Assembly: GCA_022113835.1 (NCBI GenBank)
Contig: JAILWY010000029.1
Location: 2,180,001 to 2,244,000 of the forward strand
Length of the DNA: 64,000 nucleotides
Direction of reading: 5' to 3'
From: Atopsyche davidsoni
Taxonomy: Eukaryota > Arthropoda > Insecta > Trichoptera > Hydrobiosidae
Shown one piece after another: positions 1-15,000 of the stretch. Under the pieces are notes generated by a model. It did not search any database and had not been told where the DNA came from. It saw only the letters and a program-made list of their open reading frames with translations. Numbering within the stretch: position 1 is the first letter of the stretch; each line of letters opens with the position of its first letter. Both the position numbers and the translations under genes were made by a program.

Positions 1-3000
1 CAACAACATCTTCTGCCGCACCTGTTGTAACCGGCATATCAACGTCTTCTGCCGCACCTGTTGTAACCGGCATAACAACACCTTCTGCCACTCCTGTTGC
101 AACCGACATAACAACATTATCAGGCGCACCAGTAGAAACTGTCACGACAGCATCTACTGCCGCAACTGTTGAAACCGTCACAACAACATCTTCTGCCGCA
201 AGTGTTGTAACCGACATAACAACATCTTCTGCCGCACCTGTTGTAACCGGCATATCAACGTCTTCTGCCGCATCTGTTGTAACCGACACAACATCACCTT
301 CAGGCGCACCAGTAGAAACCGTCCCGACAGCATCTACTGCCGCAACTGTTGAAACCGTCAAAACAACATCTTCTTCCGCATCTGTTATAACCGACATAAC
401 AACACCTTCTGCTACTCCTGTTGCAACCGACATAACAACACCATCAGGCGCACCAGTAGAAACCGTCCCGACAGCATCTACTGCCGCAACTGTTGAACCC
501 TTAACAACAACATCTTCTGCCGCACCTGTTGTAACCGACATAACAACACGTTCTGCCACTCCTGTTGCAACCGACATAACAACACCTTCTGCCACTCCTG
601 TTGCAACCGACGTAACAACATTATCAGGCGCACCAGTAGAAACTGTCACGACAGCATCTACTGCCGTAACTGTTGAAACCGTCACAACAACATCTTCTTC
701 CGCATCTGTTGTAACCGACATAACAACACCTTCTGCCACTCCTGTTGCAACCGACGTAACAACATTATCAGGCGCACCAGTAGAAACTGTCACGACAGCA
801 TCTACTGCCGCAACTGTTGAAACCGTCACAACAACATCTTCTTCCGCACCTGTTGTAACCGACATACCAACACCTTCTGCTACTCCTGTTGCAACCGACA
901 TAACAACACCATCAGGCGCTCCAGTTGAAACCGTCCCGACAGCATCTACTGCCGCAACTGTTGAAACCGTCACAACAACATCTTCTGCCGCACCTGTTGT
1001 AACCGACATAACAACACCTTCTGCCGCACCTGTTGTAACCGGCATATCAACGTCTTCTGCCGCATCTGCTGTAACCGACACAACATCACCATCAGGCGCA
1101 CCAGTAGAGAGCGTCCCGACAGAATCTACTGCCGCAACTGTTGAAACCGTCACATTAACATCTTCTGCCGCACCTGTTGTAACCGGAATATCAACGTCTT
1201 CTGCCGCATCTGTTGTATCCGACACAACATCACCTTCAGGCGCACCAGTAGAAACCGTCCCGACAGCATCTACTGCCGCAACTGTTGAAACCGTCACAAC
1301 AACATCTTCTTCCGCACCTGTTGTAACCGACATTACAACACCTTCTGCTACTCCTGTTGCAACCGACATAACAACACCATCAGGCGCACCAGTTGAAACC
1401 GTCCCGACAGCATCTACTGCCGCAACTGTTGAAACCGTCACAACAACATCTTCTGCCGCACCTGTTGTAACCGACATAACAACACCTTCTGCCGCACCTG
1501 TTGTAACCGGCATATCAACGTCTTCTGCCGCATCTGCTGTAACCGACACAACATCACCATCAGGCGCACCAGTAGAAACCGTCCCGACAGCATCTACTGC
1601 CGCAACTGTTGAAACCGTCACAACAACATCTTCTTCCGCATCTGTTGTAACCGACATAACAACACCTTCTGCTACTCCTGTTGCAACCGACATAACAACA
1701 CCATCAGACGCACCAGTAGAAACCGTCCCGACAGCATCTACTGCCGCAACTGTTGAAACCGTCACAACAACATCTTCTTCCGCACCTGTTGTAACCGACA
1801 TAACAACACCTTCTGCCGCACCTGTTGTAACCGACATAACAACACCTTCTGCCGCACCTGTTGTAACCGACATAACAACACCTTCTGCCACTCCTGTTGC
1901 AACCGACACAACATCACCATCAGGCGCACCAGTAGAAACCGTCCCGACAGCATCTACTGCAGCACCTGTTGAAACCGTCACAACAACATCTTCTGCCGCA
2001 CCTGTTGTAACCGACATAACAACACCTTCTGCCACTCCTGTTGCAACCGACGTAACAACATTATCAGGCGCACCAGTAGAAACTGTCTCGACAGCATCTA
2101 CTGCCGCAACTGTTGAAACCGTCACAACAACACCTTCTGCCGCACCTGTTGTAACCGACATAACAACACCTTCTGCCGCACCTGTTGTAACCGACATAAC
2201 AACACCTTCTGCCACTCCTGTTGCAACCGACGTAACAACATTATCAGGCGCACCAGTAGAAACTGTCACGACAGCATCTACTGCCGCAACTGTTGAAACC
2301 GTCACAACAACATCTTCTGCCGCACCTGTTGTAACGGACATAACAACACCTTCTGCCGCACCTGTTGTAACCGACATAACAACACCTTCTGCCGCACCTG
2401 TTGTAACCGACATAACAACACCTTCTGCCACTCCTGTTGCAACCGACGTAACAACATTATCAGGCGCACCAGTAGAAACTGTCACGACAGCATCTACTGC
2501 CGCAACTGTTGAAACCGTCACAACAACATCTTCTGCCGCACCTGTTGTAACGGACATAACAACACCTTCTGCCGCACCTGTTGTAACCGACATAACAACA
2601 CCTTCTGCCGCACCTGTTGTAACCGGCATATCAACGTCTTCTGCCGCATCTGCTGTAACCGACACAACATCACCATCAGGCGCACCAGTAGAAACCGTCC
2701 CGACAGCATCTACTGCCGCAACTGTTGAAACCGTCACAACAACATCTTCTTCCGCATCTGTTGTAACCGACATAACAACACCTTCTGCTACTCCTGTTGC
2801 AACCGACATAACAACACCATCAGACGCACCAGTAGAAACCGTCCCGACAGCATCTACTGCCGCAACTGTTGAAACCGTCACAACAACATCTTCTTCCGCA
2901 CCTGTTGTAACCGACATAACAACACCTTCTGCCGCACCTGTTGTAACCGACATAACAACACCTTCTGCCGCACCTGTTGTAACCGACATAACAACACCTT

Positions 3001-6000
3001 CTGCCACTCCTGTTGCAACCGACACAACATCACCATCAGGCGCACCAGTAGAAACCGTCCCGACAGCATCTACTGCAGCAACTGTTGAAACCGTCACAAC
3101 AACATCTTCTGCCGCACCTGTTGTAACCGACATAACAACACCTTCTGCCACTCCTGTTGCAACCGACGTAACAACATTATCAGGCGCACCAGTAGAAACT
3201 GTCTCGACAGCATCTACTGCCGCAACTGTTGAAACCGTCACAACAACACCTTCTGCCGCACCTGTTGTAACCGACATAACAACACCTTCTGCCGCACCTG
3301 TTGTAACCGACATAACAACACCTTCTGCCACTCCTGTTGCAACCGACGTAACAACATTATCAGGCGCACCAGTAGAAACTGTCACGACAGCATCTACTGC
3401 CGCAACTGTTGAAACCGTCACAACAACATCTTCTGCCGCACCTGTTGTAACGGACATAACAACACCTTCTGCCGCACCTGTTGTAACCGACATAACAACA
3501 CCTTCTGCCGCACCTGTTGTAACCGACATAACAACACCTTCTGCCACTCCTGTTGCAACCGACGTAACAACATTATCAGGCGCACCAGTAGAAACTGTCA
3601 CGACAGCATCTACTGCCGCAACTGTTGAAACCGTCACAACAACATCTTCTGCCGCACCTGTTGTAACGGACATAACAACACCTTCTGCCGCACCTGTTGT
3701 AACCGACATAACAACACCTTCTGCTACTCCTGTTGCAACTGACATAACAACACCATCAAGCGCACCAGTTGAAACCGTCCCGACAGCATCTACTGCCGCA
3801 ACTGTTGAAACCGTCACAACAACATCTTCTGCCGCACCTGTTGTAACCGACATAACAACACCTTCTGCCGCACCTGTTGTAACCGACATAACAACACCTT
3901 CTGCCGCACCTGTTGTAACCGGCATATCAACGTCTTCTGCCGCATCTGCTGTATCCGACACAACATCACCATCAGGCGCACCAGTAGAAACCGTCCCGAC
4001 AGCATCTACTGCCGCAACTGTTGAAACCGTCACAACAACATCTTCTGCCGCACCTGTAGTAACCGACATAACAACACCTTCTGCCGCACCTGTTGTAACC
4101 GAGATAACAACACCTTCTGCTACTCCTGTTGCAACCGACATTACAACACCATCAGGCGCACCAGTTGAAACCGTCCCGACAGCATCTACTGCCGCAACTG
4201 TTGAAACCGTCACAACAACATCTTCTTCCGCATCTGTTGTAACCGACATAACAACACCTTCTGCTACTCCGGTTGCAACCGACATAACAACACCATCAGG
4301 CGCACCAGTAGAAACCGTCCCGACAGCATCTACTGCCGCAACTGTTGAAACCGTCACAACAACATCTTCTTCCGCACCTGTTGTAACCGACATAACAACA
4401 CCTTCTGCCGCACCTGTTGTAACCGACATAACAACACCTTCTGCCGCACCTGTTGTAACCGACATAACAACACCTTCTGCCACTCCTGTTGCAACCGACG
4501 TAACAACATTATCAGGCGCACCGGTAGAAACTGTCACGACAGCATCTACTGCCGCAACTGTTGAAACCGTCACAACAACATCTTCTGCCGCACCTGTTGT
4601 AACGGACATAACAACACCTTCTGCCGCACCTGTTGTAACCGACATAACAACACCTTCTGCCGCACCTGTTGTAACCGACATAACAACACCTTCTGCCACT
4701 CCTGTTGCAACCGACGTAACAACATTATCAGGCGCACCAGTAGAAACTGTCACGACAGCATCTACTGCCGCAACTGTTGAAACCGTCACAACAACATCTT
4801 CTGCCGCACCTGTTGTAACCGACATAACAACACCTTCTGCCGCACCTGTTGTAACCGATATAACAACACCTTCTGCCGCACCTGTTGTAACCGGCATATC
4901 AACATCTTCTGCCGCATCTGCTGTAACCGACACAACATCACCATCAGGCGCACCAGTAGAAAACGTCCCGACAGAATCTACTGCCGCAACTGTTGAAACC
5001 GTCACAACAACACCTTCTGCCGCACCTGTTGTAACCGACATAACAACACCTTCTGCCACTCCTGTTGCAACCGACGTAACAACATTATCAGGCGCACCAG
5101 TAGAAACTGTACCGACAGCATCTACTGCCGCAACTGTTGAAACCGTCACAACAACATCTTCTGCCGCAACTGTTGAAACCGTCACAACAACATCTTCTGC
5201 CGCACCTGTTGTAACCGACATAACAACATCTTCTGCCGCACCTGTTGTAACCGACATAACAACACCTTCTGCTACTCCTGTTGCAACCGACATAACAACA
5301 CCATCAGGCGCACCAGTTGAAACCGTCCCGACAGCATCTTCTGCCGCAACAGTTGAAACCGTCACAACAACATCTTCTGCCGCACCTGTTGTAACCGACA
5401 TAACAACACCTTCTGCCGCACCTGTTGTAACCGATATAACAACACCTTCTGCCGCACCTGTTGTAACCGGCATATCAACGTCTTCTGCCGCATCTGCTGT
5501 AACCGAAACAACATCACCATCAGGCGCACCAGTAGAAACCGTCCCGACAGAATCTACTGCCGCAACTGTTGAAACCGTCACAACAACATCTTCTGCCGCA
5601 CCTGTTGTAACCGACATAACAACACCTTCTGCCACTCCTGTTGCAACCGACATAACAACACCTTCTGCCGCACCTGTTGTAACCGACATAACAACACCTT
5701 CTGCTACTCTTGTTGCAACTGACATAACAACACCATCAAGCGCACCAGTTGAAACCGTCCCGACAGCATCTACTGCCGCAACTGTTGAAACCGTCACAAC
5801 AACATCTTCTGCCGCACCTGTTGTAACCGACATAACAACACCTTCTGCCGCACCTGTTGTAACCGACATAACAACACCTTCTGCCGCACCTGTTGTAACC
5901 GGCATATCAACGTCTTCTGCCGCATCTGCTGTATCCGACACAACATCACCATCAGGCGCACCAGTAGAAACCGTCCCGACAGCATCTACTGCCGCAACTG

Positions 6001-9000
6001 TTGAAACCGTCACAACAACATCTTCTGCCGCACCTTTAGTAACCGACATAACAACACCTTCTGCCGCACCTGTTGTAACCGAGATAACAACACCTTCTGC
6101 TACTCCTGTTGCAACCGACATTACAACACCATCAGGCGCACCAGTTGAAACCGTCCCGACAGCATCTACTGCCGCAACTGTTGAAACCGTCACAACAACA
6201 TCTTCTTCCGCATCTGTTGTAACCGACATAACAACACCTTCTGCTACTCCTGTTGCAACCGACATAACAACACCATCAGGCGCACCAGTAGAAACCGTCC
6301 CGACAGCATCTACTGCCGCAACTGTTGAAACCGTCACAACAACATCTTCTTCCGCACCTGTTGTAACCGACATAACAACACCTTCTGCCGCACCTGTTGT
6401 AACCGACATAACAACACCTTCTGCCGCACCTGTTGTAACCGACATAACAACACCTTCTGCCACTCCTGTTGCAACCGACGTAACAACATTATCAGGCGCA
6501 CCGGTAGAAACTGTCACGACAGCATCTACTGCCGCAACTGTTGAAACCGTCACAACAACATCTTCTGCCGCACCTGTTGTAACCGACATAACAACACCTT
6601 CTGCCGCACCTGTTGTAACCGATATAACAACACCTTCTGCCGCACCTGTTGTAACCGGCATATCAACATCTTCTGCCGCATCTGCTGTAACCGACACAAC
6701 ATCACCATCAGGCGCACCAGTAGAAAACGTCCCGACAGAATCTACTGCCGCAACTGTTGAAACCGTCACAACAACACCTTCTGCCGCACCTGTTGTAACC
6801 GACATAACAACACCTTCTGCCACTCCTGTTGCAACCGACGTAACAACATTATCAGGCGCACCAGTTGAAACCGTCCCGACAGCATCTACTGCCGCAACTG
6901 TTGAAACCGTCACAACAACATCTTCTTCCGCATCTGTTGTAACCGACATAACAACATCTTCTGCCGCACCTGTTGTAACCGACATAACAACACCTTCTGC
7001 TACTCTTGTTGCAACCGACATAACAACACCATCAGGCGCACCAGTTGAAACCGTCCCGACAGCATCTTCTGCCGCAACAGTTGAAACCGTCACAACAACA
7101 TCTTCTGCCGCACCTGTTGTAACCGACATAACAACACCTTCTGCCACTCCTGTTGCAACCGACATAACAACACCTTCTGCCGCACCTGTTGTAACCGACA
7201 TAACAACACCTTCTGCCGCACCTGTTGTAACCGACATAACAACACCTTCTGCCGCACCTGTTGTAACCGGCATATCAACGTCTTCTGCCGCATCTGCTGT
7301 AACCGACACAACATCACCATCAGGCGCACCAGTAGAAACCGTCCCGACAGCATATACTGCCGCAACTGTTGAAACCGTCACAACAACATCTTCTGCCGCA
7401 CCTGTAGTAACCGACATAACAACACCTTCTGCCGCACCTGTTGTAACCGACATAACAACACCTTCTACTACTCCTGTTGCAACCGATATTACAACACCAT
7501 CAGGCGCACCAGTTGAAACCGTCCCGACAGCATCTTCTGCCGCAACTGTTGAAACCGTCACAACAACATCTTCTGCCGCACCTGTTGTAACCGACATAAC
7601 AACACCTTCTGCCGCACCTGTTGTAACCGACATAACAACACCTTCTGCCGCACCTGTTGTAACCGGCATATCAACGTCTTCTGCCGCATCTGCTGTAACC
7701 GACACAACATCACCATCAGGCGCACCAGTAGAAACCGTCCCGACAGCATCTACTGCCGCAACTGTTGAAACCGTCACAACAACATCTTCTTCCGCACCTG
7801 TTGTAACCGACATAACAACACCTTCTGCCGCACCTGTTGTAACCGACATAACAACACCTTCTGCCGCACCTGTTGTAACCGACATAACAACACCTTCTGC
7901 CACTCCTGTTGCAACCGACGTAACAACATTATCAGGCGCACCGGTAGAAACTGTCACGACAGCATCTACTGCCGCAACTGTTGAAACCGTCACAACAACA
8001 TCTTCTGCCGCACCTGTTGTAACGGACATAACAACACCTTCTGCCGCACCTGTTGTAACCGACATAACAACACCTTCTGCCGCACCTGTTGTAACCGACA
8101 TAACAACACCTTCTGCCACTCCTGTTGCAACCGACGTAACAACATTATTAGGCGCACCAGTAGAAACTGTCACGACAGCATCTACTGCCGCAACTGTTGA
8201 AACCGTCACAACAACATCTTCTGCCGCACCTGTTGTAACCGACATAACAACACCTTCTGCCGCACCTGTTGTAACCGATATAACAACACCTTCTGCTACT
8301 CCTGTTGTAACCGGCATATCAACATCTTCTGCCGCATCTGCTGTAACCGACACAACATCACCATCAGGCGCACCAGTAGAAAACGTCCCGACAGAATCTA
8401 CTGCCGCAACTGTTGAAACCGTCACAACAACACCTTCTGCCGCACCTGTTGTAACCGACATAACAACACCTTCTGCCACTCCTGTTGCAACCGACGTAAC
8501 AACATTATCAGGCGCACCAGTTGAAACCGTCCCGACAGCATCTACTGCCGCAACTGTTGAAACCGTCACAACAACATCTTCTTCCGCATCTGTTGTAACC
8601 GACATAACAACACCTTCTGCCGCACCTGTTGTAACCGACATAACAACACCTTCTGCCGCACCTGTTGTAACCGACATAACAACACCTTCTGCCGCACCTG
8701 TTGTAACCGGCATATCAACGTCTTCTGCCGCATCTGCTGTAACCGACACAACATCACCATCAGGCGCACCAGTAGAAACCGTCCCGACAGCATATACTGC
8801 CGCAACTGTTGAAACCGTCACAACAACATCTTCTGCCGCACCTGTAGTAACCGACATAACAACACCTTCTGCCGCACCTGTTGTAACCGACATAACAACA
8901 CCTTCTACTACTCCTGTTGCAACCGATATTACAACACCATCAGGCGCACCAGTTGAAACCGTCCCGACAGCATCTTCTGCCGCAACTGTTGAAACCGTCA

Positions 9001-12000
9001 CAACAACATCTTCTGCCGCACCTGTTGTAACCGACATAACAACACCTTCTGCCGCACCTGTTGTAACCGACATAACAACACCTTCTGCCGCACCTGTTGT
9101 AACCGGCATATCAACGTCTTCTGCCGCATCTGCTGTAACCGACACAACATCACCATCAGGCGCACCAGTAGAAAGCGTCCCGACAGAATCTACTGCCGCA
9201 ACTGTTGAAACCGTCACATTAACATCTTCTGCCGCACCTGTTGTAACCGGAATATCAACGTCTTCTGCCGCATCTGTTGTATCCGACACAACATCACCTT
9301 CAGGCGCACCAGTAGAAACCGTCCCGACAGCATCTACTGCCGCAACTGTTGAAACCGTCACAACAACATCTTCTTCCGCACCTGTTGTAACCGACATTAC
9401 AACACCTTCTGCTACTCCTGTTGCAACCGACATAACAACACCATCAAGCGCACCAGTTGAAACCGTCCCGACAGCATCTACTGCCGCAACTGTTGAAACC
9501 GTCACAACAACATCTTCTGCCGCACCTGTTGTAACCGACATAACAACACCTTCTGCCGCACCTGTTGTAACCGACATAACAACACCTTCTGCCGCACCTG
9601 TTGTAACCGGCATATCAACGTCTTCTGCCGCATCTGCTGTAACCGACACAACATCACCATCAGGCGCACCAGTAGAAACCGTCCCGACAGCATCTACTGC
9701 CGCAACTGTTGAAACCGTCACAACAACATCTTCTGCCGCACCTGTAGTAACCGACATAACAACACCTTCTGCCGCACCTGTTGTAACCGACATAACAACA
9801 CCTTCTGCTACTCCTGTTGCAACCGACATTACAACACCATCAGGCGCACCAGTTGAAACCGTCCCGACAGCATCATCTGCCGCAACTGTTGAAACCGTCA
9901 CAACAACATCTTCTGCCGCACCTGTTGTAACCGACATAACAACATCTTCTGCCGCACCTGTTGTAACCGACATAACAACACCTTCTGCCGCACCTGTTGT
10001 AACTGGCATATCAACGTCTTCTGCCGCATCTGTTGTAACCGACACAACATCACCTTCAGGCGCACCTGTAGAAACCGTCCCGACAGCATCTACTGCCGCA
10101 ACTGTTGAAACCGTCACAACAACATCTTCTGCCGCACCTGTTTCAACCGACATAACAACATCTTCTGCCGCACCTGTTGTAACCGACATAACAACACCTT
10201 CTGCCGCACCTGTTGTAACTGGCATATCAACGTCTTCTGCCGCATCTGTTGTAACCGACACAACATCACCTTCAGGCGCACCAGTAGAAACCGTCCCGAC
10301 AGCATCTACTGCCGCAACTGTTGAAACCGTCACAACAACATCTTCTGCCGCACCTGTTGTAACGGACATAACAACATCTTCTGCCGCACCTGTTGTAACC
10401 GGCATAACAACACCTTCTGCCACTCCTGTTGCAACCGACATAACAACATTATCAGGCGCACCAGTTGAAACCGTCCCGACAGCATCTTCTGCCGCAACTG
10501 TTGTAACGGACATAACAACACCTTCTGCCGCACCTGTTGTAACCGACATAACAACACCTTCTGCCGCACCTGTTGTAACCGACATAACAACACCTTCTGC
10601 CACTCCTGTTGCAACCGACGTAACAACATTATTAGGCGCACCAGTAGAAACTGTCACGACAGCATCTACTGCCGCAACTGTTGAAACCGTCACAACAACA
10701 TCTTCTGCCGCACCTGTTGTAACCGACATAACAACACCTTCTGCCGCACCTGTTGTAACCGATATAACAACACCTTCTGCCGCACCTGTTGTAACCGGCA
10801 TATCAACATCTTCTGCCGCATCTGCTGTAACCGACACAACATCACCATCAGGCGCACCAGTAGAAAACGTCCCGACAGAATCTACTGCCGCAACTGTTGA
10901 AACCGTCACAACAACACCTTCTGCCGCACCTGTTGTAACCGACATAACAACACCTTCTGCCACTGCTGTTGCAACCGACGTAACAACATTATCAGGCGCA
11001 CCAGTTGAAACCGTCCCGACAGCATCTACTGCCGCAACTGTTGAAACCGTCACAACAACATCTTCTTCCGCATCTGTTGTAACCGACATAACAACATCTT
11101 CTGCCGCACCTGTTGTAACCGACATAACAACACCTTCTGCTACTCCTGTTGCAACCGACATAACAACACCATCAGGCGCACCAGTTGAAACCGTCCCGAC
11201 AGCATCTTCTGCCGCAACAGTTGAAACCGTCACAACAACATCTTCTGCCGCACCTGTTGTAACCGACATAACAACACCTTTTGCCACTCCTGTTGCAACC
11301 GACATAACAACACCTTCTGCCGCACCTGTTGTAACCGACATAACAACACCTTCTGCCGCACCTGTTGTAACCGACATAACAACACCTTCTGCCGCACCTG
11401 TTGTAACCGGCATATCAACGTCTTCTGCCGCATCTGCTGTAACCGACACAACATCACCATCAGGCGCACCAGTAGAAACCGTCCCGACAGCATATACTGC
11501 CGCAACTGTTGAAACCGTCACAACAACATCTTCTGCCGCACCTGTAGTAACCGACATAACAACACCTTCTGCCGCACCTGTTGTAACCGACATAACAACA
11601 CCTTCTACTACTCCTGTTGCAACCGATATTACAACACCATCAGGCGCACCAGTTGAAACCGTCCCGACAGCATCTTCTGCCGCAACTGTTGAAACCGTCA
11701 CAACGACATCTTCTGCCGCACCTGTTGTAACCGACATAACAACACCTTCTGCCGCACCTGTTGTAACCGACATAACAACACCTTCTGCCGCACCTGTTGT
11801 AACCGGCATATCAACGTCTTCTGCCGCATCTGCTGTAACCGACACAACATCACCATCAGGCGCACCAGTAGAAAGCGTCCCGACAGAATCTACTGCCGCA
11901 ACTGTTGAAACCGTCACATTAACATCTTCTGCCGCACCTGTTGTAACCGGAATATCAACGTCTTCTGCCGCATCTGTTGTATCCGACACAACATCACCTT

Positions 12001-15000
12001 CAGGCGCACCAGTAGAAACCGTCCCGACAGCATCTACTGCCGCAACTGTTGAAACCGTCACAACAACATCTTCTTCCGCACCTGTTGTAACCGACATTAC
12101 AACACCTTCTGCTACTCCTGTTGCAACCGACATAACAACACCATCAAGCGCACCAGTTGAAACCGTCCCGACAGCATCTACTGCCGCAACTGTTGAAACC
12201 GTCACAACAACATCTTCTGCCGCACCTGTTGTAACCGACATAACAACACCTTCTGCCGCACCTGTTGTAACCGACATAACAACACCTTCTGCCGCACCTG
12301 TTGTAACCGGCATATCAACGTCTTCTGCCGCATCTGTTGTAACCGACACAACATCACCTTCAGGCGCACCTGTAGAAACCGTCCCGACAGCATCTACTGC
12401 CGCAACTGTTGAAACCGTCACAACAACATCTTCTGCCGCACCTGTTGTAACGGACTTAACAACATCTTCTGCCGCACCTGTTGTAACCGGCATAACAACA
12501 CCTTCTGCCACTCCTGTTGCAACCGACATTACAACACCATCAGGCGCACCAGTTGAAACCGTCCCGACAGCATCTTCTGCCGCAACTGTTGAAACCGTCA
12601 CAACAACATCTTCTGCCGCACCTGTTTCAACCGACATAACAACATCTTCTGCCGCACCTGTTGTAACCGACATAACAACACCTTCTGCCGCACCTGTTGT
12701 AACTGGCATATCAACGTCTTCTGCCGCATCTGTTGTAACCGACACAACATCACCTTCAGGCGCACCAGTAGAAACCGTCCCGACAGCATCTACTGCCGCA
12801 ACTGTTGAAACCGTCACAACAACATCTTCTGCCGCACCTGTTGTAACGGACATAACAACATCTTCTGCCGCACCTGTTGTAACCGGCATAACAACACCTT
12901 CTGCCACTCCTGTTGCAACCGACATAACAACATTATCAGGCGCACCAGTTGAAACCGTCCCGACAGCATCTTCTGCCGCAACTGTTGAAACCGTCACAAC
13001 AACATCTTCTGCCGCACCTGTTGTAACCGACATAACAACACCTTCTGCCGCAACTGTTGAAACCGTCACATTAACATCTTCTGCCGCACCTGTTGTAACC
13101 GGAATATCAACGTCTTCTGCCGCATCTGTTGTATCCGACACAACATCACCTTCAGGCGCACCAGTAGAAACCGTCCCGAAAGCATCTACTGCCGCAACTG
13201 TTGAAACCGTCACAACAACATCTTCTTCCGCACCTGTTGTAACCGACATTACAACACCTTCTGCTACTCCTGTTGCAACCGACATAACAACACCATCAGG
13301 CGCACCAGTTGAAACCGTCCCGACAGCATTTACTGCCGCAACTATTGAAACCGTCACAACAACATCTTCTGCCGCACCTGTTGTAACGGACATAACAACA
13401 CCTTCTGCCGCACCTGTTGTAACCGACATAACAACACCTTCTGCCGCACCTGTTGTAACCGACATAACAACACCTTCTGCCACTCCTGTTGCAACCGACG
13501 TAACAACATTATTAGGCGCACCAGTAGAAACTGTCACGACAGCATCTACTGCCGCAACTGTTGAAACCGTCACAACAACATCTTCTGCCGCACCTGTTGT
13601 AACCGACATAACAACACCTTCTGCCGCACCTGTTGTAACCGATATAACAACACCTTCTGCCGCACCTGTTGTAACCGGCATATCAACATCTTCTGCCGCA
13701 TCTGCTGTAACCGACACAACATCACCATCAGGCGCACCAGTAGAAAACGTCCCGACAGAATCTACTGCCGCAACTGTTGAAACCGTCACAACAACACCTT
13801 CTGCCGCACCTGTTGTAACCGACATAACAACACCTTCTGCCACTCCTGTTGCAACCGACGTAACAACATTATCAGGCGCACCAGTTGAAACCGTCCCGAC
13901 AGCATCTACTGCCGCAACTGTTGAAACCGTCACAACAACATCTTCTTCCGCATCTGTTGTAACCGACATAACAACATCTTCTGCCGCACCTGTTGTAACC
14001 GACATAACAACACCTTCTGCTACTCCTGTTGCAACCGACATAACAACACCATCAGGCGCACCAGTTGAAACCGTCCCGACAGCATCTTCTGCCGCAACAG
14101 TTGAAACCGTCACAACAACATCTTCTGCCGCACCTGTTGTAACCGACATAACAACACCTTTTGCCACTCCTGTTGCAACCGACATAACAACACCTTCTGC
14201 CGCACCTGTTGTAACCGACATAACAACACCTTCTGCCGCACCTGTTGTAACCGACATAACAACACCTTCTGCCGCACCTGTTGTAACCGGCATATCAACG
14301 TCTTCTGCCGCATCTGCTGTAACCGACACAACATCACCATCAGGCGCACCAGTAGAAACCGTCCCGACAGCATATACTGCCGCAACTGTTGAAACCGTCA
14401 CAACAACATCTTCTGCCGCACCTGTAGTAACCGACATAACAACACCTTCTGCCGCACCTGTTGTAACCGACATAACAACACCTTCTACTACTCCTGTTGC
14501 AACCGATATTACAACACCATCAGGCGCACCAGTTGAAACCGTCCCGACAGCATCTTCTGCCGCAACTGTTGAAACCGTCACAACAACATCTTCTGCCGCA
14601 CCTGTTGTAACCGACATAACAACACCTTCTGCCGCACCTGTTGTAACCGACATAACAACACCTTCTGCCGCACCTGTTGTAACCGGCATATCAACGTCTT
14701 CTGCCGCATCTGCTGTAACCGACACAACATCACCATCAGGCGCACCAGTAGAAAGCGTCCCGACAGAATCTACTGCCGCAACTGTTGAAACCGTCACATT
14801 AACATCTTCTGCCGCACCTGTTGTAACCGGAATATCAACGTCTTCTGCCGCATCTGTTGTATCCGACACAACATCACCTTCAGGCGCACCAGTAGAAACC
14901 GTCCCGACAGCATCTACTGCCGCAACTGTTGAAACCGTCACAACAACATCTTCTTCCGCACCTGTTGTAACCGACATTACAACACCTTCTGCTACTCCTG

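Larger units (their letters stand above)
3670..6570 (+). repeat. Pair of ~920-bp blocks at 1,980-bp (55-unit) offset
   Basis: About 3,670-4,590 matches about 5,650-6,570. Differences I noticed are cct/ctt near 3,729/5,709, gta/tta near 4,056/6,036, and ccg/cct near 4,269/6,249. After about 6,570 the second block continues as the sequence found near 4,820, so part of the intervening tract was skipped. Confidence 0.7.

Noticed and set aside
481..530. Possible frameshift or stop at 'gttgaacccttaacaacaaca'
   Set aside because: Read in frame it is gtt gaa ccc tta aca aca aca. It holds substitutions only (Thr to Pro, Val-Thr to Leu-Thr), and the unit length and frame are unchanged.
1762..1953. Minus-strand open frames of 63-103 codons, repeated about 40 times (also at 7090-7365, 10330-10641, 53422-53697, 63754-63993), rich in Leu, Arg and Gln
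   Set aside because: They are antisense shadows of the repeat. All are near-identical, start at the same place in the unit (reverse of 'cccgacagcat' or nearby) and end at stops fixed by the unit. They are about 200-300 bp long, while the opposing plus frame is open for 64 kb. None has its own flanking signals.
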